This document shows positions 14,676 to 21,283 of a stretch of 64,000 bases of DNA, piece after piece. The translations under genes were made by a program, and so were the position numbers. Below the pieces are notes generated by a model that made no database searches, had not been told where the DNA came from, and saw nothing but the letters and a program-made list of their open reading frames with translations. Location of the stretch: the IMG/VR virus record IMGVR_UViG_3300047382_000771, positions 1 to 64,000 of that record. One strand, written 5' to 3'. Position 1 is the first letter of the stretch; each line of letters opens with the position of its first letter. Source of the stretch: a virus.

Positions 14676-15881
14676 TTATTGGTGATTGACGTAATTTAAA
14701 ACTGCCTGTTGGCATGATTTGCTGAGAGAAGACACTTTAACCGATAATGGTTGGTTGTCTTTAGTAAAAGTAATGATGCAATCGTAATCCAAGTCATCAA
14801 TATTGTCAAGAGAATTCTTGTCTAATTTCAAATCCATAGGATTTCCATGCACAGACCAAGGGTAATCATCAGAAAAAATTGACTCATTATTTTTGCCTTC
14901 AAATTCTATTTCTGATTGAGAAGCATCAGTTGGATTATCGAACATATCTCCATACAAATGATGTATGTATTCCTTGTGCCTCTGCACAACAAAAGACTCC
15001 GTAATATCGTAAAAGTTTAATTTTAACTTATCTGTATTTGGATGATAGTGCGGATCAATTTTATCGCCCAAATCCATCCAATTAACAAACTTTTCTACAT
15101 AGTTGCGACTACAACGACCTTCTTCCTTTCTAATAATGCTCATGATGTCTGTAAAAGTTAAACGATTTCCTTGTATTTCTTTGATCCCTCTATGGAAATT
15201 TAAATACGCAGTAGTAGAAATTTGTCTCTCTTTTTCCTCAATGCCTTTGTAGTATTCATCGAGAACTTTTTGCTTGTCTTCTATGTAAAAGTAAGTTTCC
15301 CCTTTATAAGAGACTCTTTTTAATTTAGAGCAATCTCCACCCAATAACCTTCCAACAGGAGCATGACTTGGTTTCACGTTTAACCATGAGCATATTTCTT
15401 TTAAGGAATAGTGGTTTGGAGGTAATCTCTTAACGCGAGGAGGTTTACCAATTTTCACCATGTATGATTTGTAATGCTCACCAAACTGCCTTTTTGTCAC
15501 CTTCAAATATTTGCGACCATGCCTAATAGTTGAGGGAATATTAAATGCCTTTGCGATTTTATTTACTAAATTAGTAGAACCTTTTGCAATACCCAAGTAC
15601 GCCGTGCATTCTTGTAAGCTCAAGCAACCATCATAAGATGGAGCTTCACTTCTATTCCTAGTAACCTTGGCAGGAGAATTAGTTTTTGGAGTTGAATCTT
15701 CGTGCTTGATCTCAGATTCTTCTTTGATGGATTGAACCTTATTTGAGACATCTGTAATATCAATATCAGTAGTTGGGTTGCTTTCACCAATTTGTTTTTC
15801 AAGACGAAGTTTCTGCAACTCTACTTCTAAAAGTTCTTTTTTTAATTCTAATATGCGAAGTTCGGAATCTGTATTATTCAT
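14676..15881 (-). CDS. Helix-turn-helix-repeat protein, partner of GHKL ATPase (401 aa)
   Basis: I start at the ATG at 15879-15881 (MNNTDSELRI), 10 nt after a promoter; a longer frame would start inside the -35 box. The N-terminus is coiled coil (LRILELKKELLEVELQKLRLEKQ). Two segments look like excisionase/MerR-type winged helices: LSLQECTAYLGIAKGSTNL and YSLKEICSWLNVKPSHAP, and a possible third lies near FTDIMSIIRKEEGR. The C-terminal 100 residues are acidic. It is 18 nt from the GHKL gene, so I infer it targets the ATPase to DNA. I do not recognise a named family. Confidence 0.65.
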   Translation of the reverse strand: MNNTDSELRILELKKELLEVELQKLRLEKQIGESNPTTDIDITDVSNKVQSIKEESEIKHEDSTPKTNSPAKVTRNRSEAPSYDGCLSLQECTAYLGIAKGSTNLVNKIAKAFNIPSTIRHGRKYLKVTKRQFGEHYKSYMVKIGKPPRVKRLPPNHYSLKEICSWLNVKPSHAPVGRLLGGDCSKLKRVSYKGETYFYIEDKQKVLDEYYKGIEEKERQISTTAYLNFHRGIKEIQGNRLTFTDIMSIIRKEEGRCSRNYVEKFVNWMDLGDKIDPHYHPNTDKLKLNFYDITESFVVQRHKEYIHHLYGDMFDNPTDASQSEIEFEGKNNESIFSDDYPWSVHGNPMDLKLDKNSLDNIDDLDYDCIITFTKDNQPLSVKVSSLSKSCQQAVLNYVNHQ

Positions 15882-15891
15882 AATGGTTGGT

Positions 15892-15920
15892 ATGTTAAAT
15901 AAGTTTTTTGAAAAAGTCAA
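15892..15920 (-). promoter_or_regulatory. Class I promoter of the GHKL operon
   Basis: TTGACT (15915-15920), a 17-nt spacer and TAACAT (15892-15897) lie 10 nt before the ATG at 15881. It should drive the HTH-like protein, the GHKL ATPase, HPF and small downstream genes. Confidence 0.65.
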
Positions 15921-15943
15921 CAACAATTTTAAAAATTTAAAAA

Positions 15944-16120
15944 TTATAATGGGTCTCTGTTTATTTCTATGATAAATTCCCTTATTTTATGCTCTAAATG
16001 TTTTGCATAATTGGCTAAACTCAAGATACCATTATAGTACCTTTGTCTGTCTTCTTCGTGATGTAACGATGCCTCTATAAGAGTCTGTTTAATTATGTAA
16101 TCTATGTCTTTTGTGTCCAT
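15944..16120 (-). CDS. Hypothetical protein (58 aa)
   Basis: The ATG at 16118-16120 overlaps the TAA of the RuvB-like gene as TAATG. The protein (MDTKDIDYIIKQTLIEASLHHEEDR...) is helical and charged. It is likely to be made with the RuvB-like ATPase and could be an accessory subunit, though no family is recognised. Confidence 0.6.
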   Translation of the reverse strand: MDTKDIDYIIKQTLIEASLHHEEDRQRYYNGILSLANYAKHLEHKIREFIIEINRDPL

Positions 16121-17043
16121 TATAATACCTCACATACTTTGCGACCGAAACGAGTAATTTTTCTCTTACCATCAATTTCAATCAAGTTTTTATTTAATAA
16201 ATAAAGTTCATGATCTCTCTGTAAAGCAGTTTTGCTTAAACCAACTTTAGCAGATATGCCTGTTAAGGTAGACTCATTTACTTGTTTAAGAAATTTAAGA
16301 ATTTGTTTTTCTATATGACTAAGACCGAATGGTAAAATGCCCACCTTGTCTTGTAAGTCTCTAAAGTTGTCTAATGAAAATTGATTTGACTCATTCGCCC
16401 CACAATACAATGCAATCTCTTTAGCTCTTTTGACTGCACTACGAGCATTTCCACGTATAGTTGTAGCAACCTCTTGTATGCAACCTTCTTCAAAATCGAC
16501 ATCGGGCGAGCAAAGCTCAACAATTTCTGAAAGCTCTTCTTCATCGTAAGGTTCAAAATCAATGTTTGTGAGTCTGTCTTTTAATGGAGGAAAAATTTTA
16601 TCAGTTTCGGTTGTTGCAAAAATAAAAGTTTGTTGCATAAAGTTGAATTCAAAGTTCATCCCGTTCCACTCAAAATTTTTACGAGAGTTAGCCTCTGCAT
16701 TAAAGATAGTTAAGAATGCCATTGTCAAATCCGTAGGCAAAGCATGGCACTCATCGAACAAGATGGTCACCTCATTGTCAGCTATAAGAGGTAAGAAAAT
16801 TTGCTCAAAAAACTGCTCATTATTCTTAATTGTTGAGCAATTTAACTCTATAAAAGCCCTCTTCTCTCCATCTTGGTTGTAGAGGTTTTTAGCAAATGCT
16901 TTTGCAAACTCTGTTTTACCTAAACCTTTAGCACCCGCCATTAATAGAAATGGCGCTTGAGATGTTTTGTGGAAAGCATCAAGATAAAAAGATAATTTTT
17001 TCTTAACAGCTACTTGTCCTACTAAATCGGGAAAATAATTCAT
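16120..17043 (-). CDS. RuvB-like AAA+ ATPase (307 aa)
   Basis: The protein has the RuvB architecture. Walker A is GAKGLGKTEFAKAFA near residues 37-51, Walker B is TILFDECHALP near 92-102, and the sensor 1 strand is FIFATTETDKIFPPLKDRL. A RGNARSAVKRAKEIA segment matches the RuvB sensor 2 region, and a winged helix follows (GISAKVGLSKTALQRDHELYLLNKNLIE). RuvB drives Holliday-junction branch migration with RuvA; no RuvA is present in the window. A clamp-loader-type role is a weaker alternative. The start is the ATG at 17041-17043, just after the upstream stop, rather than an in-frame TTG at 17052. Confidence 0.75.
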   Translation of the reverse strand: MNYFPDLVGQVAVKKKLSFYLDAFHKTSQAPFLLMAGAKGLGKTEFAKAFAKNLYNQDGEKRAFIELNCSTIKNNEQFFEQIFLPLIADNEVTILFDECHALPTDLTMAFLTIFNAEANSRKNFEWNGMNFEFNFMQQTFIFATTETDKIFPPLKDRLTNIDFEPYDEEELSEIVELCSPDVDFEEGCIQEVATTIRGNARSAVKRAKEIALYCGANESNQFSLDNFRDLQDKVGILPFGLSHIEKQILKFLKQVNESTLTGISAKVGLSKTALQRDHELYLLNKNLIEIDGKRKITRFGRKVCEVL

Positions 17044-17044
17044 T

Positions 17045-17275
17045 TTAATCAAATTTTGTAATTTTATATTCTATCTTAGGAGTTTCCTCCTTATTTAAAT
17101 CGATAACCTTAGATTGTGGTTCTAAGGGTATGGGGCTAACATAGTCTTGTCCTGTCAAGGCGTCAAGCCATTTCTTACATACGACAACTTTTGTTTTGCG
17201 ACCTACCCAATCGCCAAGTTCTTCATAACTAATTTCAATATATGGGCTATAACCCTTTGGTCTTCCTCTATTCAT
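17045..17275 (-). CDS. Hypothetical basic protein (76 aa)
   Basis: It begins MNRGRPKGYSPYIEISYEELGDWVGRKTKVVVCKKWLDAL, with an AT-hook-like RGRPKG motif at residues 3-8 suggesting minor-groove DNA contact. It is the first gene of the RuvB-like unit and ends 1 nt before that gene's ATG. Function unknown; DNA binding is inference. Confidence 0.6.
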   Translation of the reverse strand: MNRGRPKGYSPYIEISYEELGDWVGRKTKVVVCKKWLDALTGQDYVSPIPLEPQSKVIDLNKEETPKIEYKITKFD

Positions 17276-17284
17276 AATAATGTG

Positions 17285-17313
17285 ACATTAAACAGATAAA
17301 TAATAAATGTCAA
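17285..17313 (-). promoter_or_regulatory. Class I promoter with stop codon in the -35 box
   Basis: TTGACA (17308-17313), 17 nt, then TAATGT (17285-17290); the ATG at 17275 is 9 nt downstream. The TGA of the upstream gene (17310-17312) is inside the -35 box. Confidence 0.65.
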
Positions 17314-17678
17314 CCCAAAACGTCATCGAATTCAGATTTTTGTTTATTAATCTGATGGATCAAAGTGCAGGTCACATTTTTTAAAGACAAAAGACTTTCG
17401 ATGTCAACCTCTCTTTCGGCAGGTATATCTACCAAGTCTCTATGCAAAGTAACCAACTCATCTAAAGCATCTGATTGTTTTTTATATAAAACAATTAAAT
17501 AATCGCAAGAAGAATAAAGTTTTTTCTTCATTCTTTTCCTCTGCGCTCTTGAAGGAAAGTTATTTTTATCAAAGAAATTACTTAATGTTGAGATGCAATC
17601 TGTGTGTTTCTTTTCTTGGTTTGAGCATTCTAAAGTAAAAAAATCAAAAGTATCCCAAGCAAGTTTTAATTTATCCAT
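17310..17678 (-). CDS. Hypothetical helical protein (122 aa)
   Basis: I start at the ATG at 17676-17678 (MDKLKLAWDTFDFF), which overlaps the upstream TAA as TAATG; a longer frame would cover 90 bases of the upstream gene. The protein is helical with a basic PSRAQRKRMKKKLYS patch. No family recognised. Confidence 0.6.
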   Translation of the reverse strand: MDKLKLAWDTFDFFTLECSNQEKKHTDCISTLSNFFDKNNFPSRAQRKRMKKKLYSSCDYLIVLYKKQSDALDELVTLHRDLVDIPAEREVDIESLLSLKNVTCTLIHQINKQKSEFDDVLG

Positions 17679-17851
17679 TAAAGAAATTTGTGAAGAATCT
17701 CCAATTCCGATAAGCCTACATATTTGGCGAAGTAAGAACAGAAATTCGCAACTTCTTTGCGACTCCAATCTTCCTTGTTAATAATATTACCTACTTGAGT
17801 ATATTGGCGATTATGCCATAAGTCTGTGAGTTTGATGTGTTCAGTATTCAT
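17678..17851 (-). CDS. Hypothetical small protein (57 aa)
   Basis: The frame starts MNTEHIKLTDLWHNRQYTQV and contains NKEDWSRKEVANFCSYFAKYVG, perhaps a small helical fold. Its stop overlaps the next ATG. A class I promoter candidate is just upstream. Confidence 0.55.
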   Translation of the reverse strand: MNTEHIKLTDLWHNRQYTQVGNIINKEDWSRKEVANFCSYFAKYVGLSELEILHKFL

Positions 17852-17859
17852 AATATGCA

Positions 17860-17888
17860 ATCATTGCAAAAAACTGAAACTTTGTCAA
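17860..17888 (-). promoter_or_regulatory. Class I promoter candidate next to tRNA-Thr
   Basis: TTGACA (17883-17888) is followed 17 nt later by AATGAT (17860-17865), a poor -10, 8 nt before the ATG at 17851. It starts 12 nt beyond the tRNA 3' end. The strong -35 and the fixed spacing are the reasons for listing it. Confidence 0.4.
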
Positions 17889-17899
17889 ACAAAAAAAAC

Positions 17900-17975
17900 T
17901 GGAGCCACCTGTCAGAGTCGAACTGACGACATCCTCATTACAAGTGAGGCGCTCTACCAACTGAGCTAAGGTGGC
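17900..17975 (-). tRNA. tRNA-Thr (anticodon TGT)
   Basis: The minus strand folds as a cloverleaf: acceptor GCCACCT pairs with AGGTGGC, the D arm contains AGCTCAGTTGGTAGAGC, the anticodon stem CTCAC/ATGAG encloses CTTGTAA with anticodon TGT, and the T arm has GTTCGA. A 3' CCA is encoded, giving 76 nt. It reads ACA/ACG-type threonine codons. It lies between two short early genes. Confidence 0.95.
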
Positions 17976-17994
17976 GTAATAATATATTTATATA

Positions 17995-18246
17995 TTATTG
18001 TGAAGAGTCACTTTTATCAAGTATTTTTACCTTATTTTCGTCCCTTGCTTTTAAATAATGTATCCAAAAAAAATGAAACGCAACATCATCATCATTCTCT
18101 AACGCCCTCATTAACTCTAAAGCATAAAGATATTCCCAATCCCTATCTACTTCTTTAAATTCAGTATCTATCGGTTTGGGTGATTTATTTATTTGTTTAG
18201 TCTGACATCCAAAACAAACCATTAAAATAATAAATAAAAATCTCAC
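17995..18246 (-). CDS. Small secreted or lipoprotein-like protein (83 aa)
   Basis: The N-terminus MRFLFIILMVCFGCQTKQ is hydrophobic with a Cys at residue 14 preceded by Gly, compatible with an atypical lipobox (VCFGC). The rest is acidic with YLYALELMRALENDDD. It may be a periplasmic lipoprotein, but the -3 position is not canonical. The start is GTG, 5 nt after a -10 box. Function unknown. Confidence 0.55.
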   Translation of the reverse strand: MRFLFIILMVCFGCQTKQINKSPKPIDTEFKEVDRDWEYLYALELMRALENDDDVAFHFFWIHYLKARDENKVKILDKSDSSQ

Positions 18247-18251
18247 ATTAT

Positions 18252-18280
18252 ATGTTACACATTGCGGAAGCCTGAGTCAA
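18252..18280 (-). promoter_or_regulatory. Class I promoter with stop codon in the -35 box
   Basis: TTGACT (18275-18280), 17 nt, TAACAT (18252-18257); the GTG start follows 5 nt later. The TGA of the upstream gene (18277-18279) lies in the -35 hexamer. Confidence 0.6.
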
Positions 18281-18720
18281 GTATCTTCAGGAAATATATG
18301 CCAATGATTATTTAAATCATATAAATCCGTATGTTTTAAATTAAAAAGTTGGTAATGAGTACGTGTCGGGTCTTCCATGTCTGCGGTTATTTCAGATATA
18401 TAGAACCCCTCAACATCCCCCCCTCTGACATGAAAAAAATTTATAGAGCAATCCAAATCACCCAAAATAATATGCTCTACCTCTATAATAGGTTTAGCGT
18501 GCTTTAATTCTTTATTTAATAAATCAATAAAATCATAATCAATATTATCGCTAATTCTAACACTTTCGCTAACTTTTAAATTAGAATCAATAGATATAGC
18601 GCTATATATTAATAATTTATCAACATATAATTTGTGAAAATCTTCTAATTTATCGTAGAACGATTCAAAGACATCGTCAGCTCCATTTGAAGAAAAAATA
18701 TGATAACCTATTCTTTGCAT
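18277..18720 (-). CDS. Hypothetical protein (147 aa)
   Basis: This beta-rich soluble protein has INFFHVRGGDVEGFYISEIT in the middle and DLNNHWHIFPEDT at the end. I do not recognise the family. It overlaps the end of the HNH gene by 13 nt. Confidence 0.6.
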   Translation of the reverse strand: MQRIGYHIFSSNGADDVFESFYDKLEDFHKLYVDKLLIYSAISIDSNLKVSESVRISDNIDYDFIDLLNKELKHAKPIIEVEHIILGDLDCSINFFHVRGGDVEGFYISEITADMEDPTRTHYQLFNLKHTDLYDLNNHWHIFPEDT

Positions 18721-19295
18721 TTATCCCTGTATGTAAGTATTTTTTGGCATAAAATAAATAATTCATCAACACTCAAGTCTCCTTTAGCAAAATTAGCTTC
18801 CCTTAAACAAACTCCAAGATTACTAAGGTCATTAGTCCCGCCTTTTGAACTTGGAACTATATGATCTAAATTATACGTTGAAGGTTTATTTAAATCAATT
18901 TTTTCTCCAGTTAGATAGCAGACGGGGTTTTCTCCTAGCTTATTTATTACATCTTTGCAGGTGTAATTTTTATTTATACTATTAACAATCGTATTTGTAT
19001 GATTGCCCGATTTACAAGGCTTACGTTTAAATGTTCTAAATTTAGATTGGAGTGCTTTGTAATTAGCCCTAGAGCATCTAGTTCTGAAATTAGAAACTTT
19101 TTTACATAAAGGATTGCGATTTTTTGTAAAATTTTTAACCCGCTCTTTTTCTGTTCCATCTTTTCCACAATGATAACTTATTACAGACTTCGAGCATTGA
19201 AGTGTCTTTGATATTTCATTGTAAGTCTTTCCTTTTTTGCGGAGTTTAATTATGTCGTCTTTAATGCTCCTATTATTTAGACGCCTTTTGTTCAC
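18708..19295 (-). CDS. HNH endonuclease with N-terminal helix-turn-helix (195 aa)
   Basis: Residues about 10-42 (SIKDDIIKLRKKGKTYNEISKTLQCSKSVISYH) form a helix-turn-helix. Residues about 125-175 contain the HNH core: CYLTGEKIDL, then YNLDHIVPSSKGGTNDLSNLGVCLREANFAKGD, giving Asp-His, Asn and the final helix. The zinc-knuckle cysteines are only partly present. HNH nucleases in phages are homing or DNA-processing enzymes. The start is GTG, overlapping the upstream TGA as GTGA. It lies in the unit that also encodes a sigma factor. Confidence 0.85.
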   Translation of the reverse strand: MNKRRLNNRSIKDDIIKLRKKGKTYNEISKTLQCSKSVISYHCGKDGTEKERVKNFTKNRNPLCKKVSNFRTRCSRANYKALQSKFRTFKRKPCKSGNHTNTIVNSINKNYTCKDVINKLGENPVCYLTGEKIDLNKPSTYNLDHIVPSSKGGTNDLSNLGVCLREANFAKGDLSVDELFILCQKILTYRDKCKE

Positions 19296-19498
19296 GATTT
19301 TTTTTGTTTTTGCTTACTTTTGATTGATTCTATAATGCATCTTGCCCCGTGTTCGTTTTGGGTCATTAAGGCTTCCCCGTTTGTCATCATTATTTTATAC
19401 ATTTGCTTCCCCATATGAACCCTTTCTTTAACATACACCACCTGCTTGGGATTTATATGGTAAATTTCTTCATTAGCATCTTCTATCGTGATCATCAT
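19292..19498 (-). CDS. Hypothetical protein (68 aa)
   Basis: The frame (MMITIEDANEEIYHINPKQVVYVKERV...) is a small beta-sheet protein with a Lys-rich end. Its sheet pattern and ANEEIYHINPKQVVYV recall LytTR-like or other small all-beta domains, but the match is weak. It lies between the sigma gene and the HNH gene. Confidence 0.5.
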   Translation of the reverse strand: MMITIEDANEEIYHINPKQVVYVKERVHMGKQMYKIMMTNGEALMTQNEHGARCIIESIKSKQKQKKS

Positions 19499-20053
19499 TT
19501 ATTTGTATAATTTCGAGTTGTTTTTTAGTCTTTGGATAACCCTTCTTTTATATGTATAAAATTGGGAATCCTTGGTTAATTTCATTGCGTAAACAATGTC
19601 TGCTTTAGACCAACCTTTAAGTTGGTATTCAAAAAATTCTTTTTCACGCGGAGGCATTAATTTATTTTTAATTTCATGCAAAATCTTCATCTGCTCTTCG
19701 TGTAATTCTCGTTTTAATATAGAATCAAAAGGCATTTTGCTTTCAACATGATGGAGGGAGTGAGCAAATGAATCTTCTGAATAATTTTCGTGTTCTTTAT
19801 TGCGTTTTTTTGCTGTTAAATAACCCATTATTTGCCAATGCAATATTGAGAACGCCCATCCATAAAAATTTCCACCATCCTTATAATCAGATTGTTTATT
19901 AATAATTATATTTAAAGTGTTTTGAACTACATCTTCAGCATCTTGTTTGTTGAATATTTTAGATTTAGCTTTACAGAGTAAAGGTCTGTGAACCATTGAA
20001 ATTTTATCCTCATAGCATATTGAATTATTTATTCTGTTTTTGAGGTCGCTCAC
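19499..20053 (-). CDS. ECF-type sigma-70 family factor (184 aa)
   Basis: Region 2 is visible as KAKSKIFNKQDAEDVVQNTLNIIINK with FYGWAFSILHWQIMGYL, matching the ECF sigma2 pattern AEDVVQ-x-T and F-x-GWAF. Region 4 is represented by LMPPREKEFFEYQLKGWSKADIVYAMKLTKDSQFYTYKRRVIQRL, a helix-turn-helix in the usual place. Length fits ECF factors. It would redirect host RNA polymerase to a phage promoter class. The GTG start overlaps the upstream TGA. It belongs to the unit behind the palindrome promoter at 21247. Confidence 0.8.
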   Translation of the reverse strand: MSDLKNRINNSICYEDKISMVHRPLLCKAKSKIFNKQDAEDVVQNTLNIIINKQSDYKDGGNFYGWAFSILHWQIMGYLTAKKRNKEHENYSEDSFAHSLHHVESKMPFDSILKRELHEEQMKILHEIKNKLMPPREKEFFEYQLKGWSKADIVYAMKLTKDSQFYTYKRRVIQRLKNNSKLYK

Positions 20054-20298
20054 TTGATGGTATCTATTGTGATGTCAATACTATTGTTCTTATTTCGATC
20101 AATTATAATTGAAATTGAATTGTTGTTTTCTGAAAACAAGACTTGGTGAGCAATATTAACTAATTCTTTAAGGTTACTGTTTTTATGAAAAGAACCTGGA
20201 TAGTAATTAGGTTCATTATATATAATATTTAAAAGTTTTTGCAAATGAGTAGAATCTTTATTATTTGGCAAATCTTCGTTCATATTTTTGCTTATCAT
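20050..20298 (-). CDS. Hypothetical protein (82 aa)
   Basis: The protein (MISKNMNEDLPNNKDSTHLQK...) has an Asn/Ser-rich C-terminal half with SISIIIDRNKNNSIDITIDTI. It sits directly before the sigma gene and overlaps both neighbours. An anti-sigma role is possible by position only. Confidence 0.5.
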   Translation of the reverse strand: MISKNMNEDLPNNKDSTHLQKLLNIIYNEPNYYPGSFHKNSNLKELVNIAHQVLFSENNNSISIIIDRNKNNSIDITIDTIK

Positions 20299-20534
20299 GG
20301 TAGAATAATCCTATCTATGTCGTGTTCTAATTCGTAATTATCCCAATAATCATGGTCATATTCACTATATTTTATATCATTAAATAAATAAAATGTTTCT
20401 TGCTTTAAGACTTTGGATATGAGAATATAACCCACCGCAATCCCTTCGGGAACTCGACCACTAGAATTAATATATTCAAAGCATTCATCATAGCCGTGTT
20501 CGGAATAAATTATTTGATCAGAATTTATTTGCAT
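20295..20534 (-). CDS. Hypothetical acidic protein (79 aa)
   Basis: This acidic, Tyr-rich protein (EHGYDECFEYINSSGRVPEG) has no domain I recognise. It overlaps the next ATG as ATGA. Confidence 0.5.
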   Translation of the reverse strand: MQINSDQIIYSEHGYDECFEYINSSGRVPEGIAVGYILISKVLKQETFYLFNDIKYSEYDHDYWDNYELEHDIDRIILP

Positions 20535-20536
20535 TC

Positions 20537-20782
20537 TTATTGATAGTAAATTGACTCGTATTCATCAATTATTTTAGACCTGTCTTCCCATTTTTGGGAA
20601 TATGGATTATATTTTTCAATGCTAATGTTTTGAACCCAAGTTTTTTTATGCTTAATAGTCTCTATGTGGAAATGGAATGCTTGACCCGCAGTTTCAGCCA
20701 TGTAGTAATGATAACTATCGATAGCTGAGTGTTCGGAACCCGCATTGTATTTTATCCTATATTCGAATAATTTTTCATTCAT
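20537..20782 (-). CDS. Hypothetical protein (81 aa)
   Basis: I start at the ATG at 20780-20782 (MNEKLFEYRIKYNAG), close to the upstream stop; the longer frame begins inside the neighbour. The region RIKYNAGSEHSAIDSYHYYMAETAGQAFHF has the small phage beta-helix pattern of unknown role. Confidence 0.55.
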   Translation of the reverse strand: MNEKLFEYRIKYNAGSEHSAIDSYHYYMAETAGQAFHFHIETIKHKKTWVQNISIEKYNPYSQKWEDRSKIIDEYESIYYQ

Positions 20783-20957
20783 CGGTAGGATTCCAATAAA
20801 TATCTTCAAACAAAACCAAGTGAACCAAGTCACCTTGATCTACATCAACTCCTATTGGCATCCCTTCTCCGACAACAATATCAGAATCTTTATAAAAAAA
20901 TTCTTCATGTTCTGTCGCATAAACTATATCTACTTTATTTGGCACTTTTCCGTTCAT
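20775..20957 (-). CDS. Hypothetical acidic protein (60 aa)
   Basis: The frame (MNGKVPNKVDIVYATEHEEFFYKDSDIV...) is a small acidic protein of unknown function, 3 nt downstream of the preceding gene. Confidence 0.5.
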   Translation of the reverse strand: MNGKVPNKVDIVYATEHEEFFYKDSDIVVGEGMPIGVDVDQGDLVHLVLFEDIYWNPTDE

Positions 20958-20960
20958 ATT

Positions 20961-21239
20961 TTATAAAAAAGCCATTTGGCTTTCGTCTTCGCGTTCGTGT
21001 TCGCGTTCGTGTTCTTCAATATCATCTAAAGGCTCTGTACTTTTAACTTTATTTGGCACAGTCTTGTTCCTAAACCAATTACGTTGAGCTATACGCACAA
21101 GAAAGCGAACAAAGGCGAAAGCATAGGTTTTATTTAATTCAATAATACCTTCTGTGCCGTCATGGTTATGGAGGATGAATACTTTTCGCTCCTCGTCCCA
21201 CTCAAAAGTGGCGTGTTTAAGTTCCTTACTAATCTTCAT
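20961..21239 (-). CDS. Hypothetical protein, first gene behind operator-promoter (92 aa)
   Basis: The protein has a central hydrophobic-basic helix (AFAFVRFLVRIAQRNWFRN) and an acidic tail with an EREHEREDE repeat. No family recognised. It is preceded by a class I promoter whose -10 lies in a perfect inverted repeat ending at the ATG, so it heads a regulated unit that reaches the ECF sigma and HNH genes. Confidence 0.6.
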   Translation of the reverse strand: MKISKELKHATFEWDEERKVFILHNHDGTEGIIELNKTYAFAFVRFLVRIAQRNWFRNKTVPNKVKSTEPLDDIEEHEREHEREDESQMAFL

Positions 21240-21258
21240 GTGGTATAATATACCACAT
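21238..21258. promoter_or_regulatory. Operator-like perfect palindrome at a start codon
   Basis: Two 10-nt arms (plus-strand ATGTGGTATA and TATACCACAT) flank a single central A. The palindrome covers the -10 box and includes the start codon of the gene at 20961-21239. A repressor dimer bound here would block both transcription and start-site access. Confidence 0.65.
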
Positions 21259-21275
21259 TATAATAATAATATCAA
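21247..21275 (-). promoter_or_regulatory. Class I promoter with operator overlap
   Basis: TTGATA (21270-21275), 17 nt, TATATT (21247-21252). The ATG is 7 nt downstream, so the transcript should be nearly leaderless. The palindrome at 21238-21258 covers the -10. Confidence 0.7.
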
Positions 21276-21283
21276 GAAAAAAA

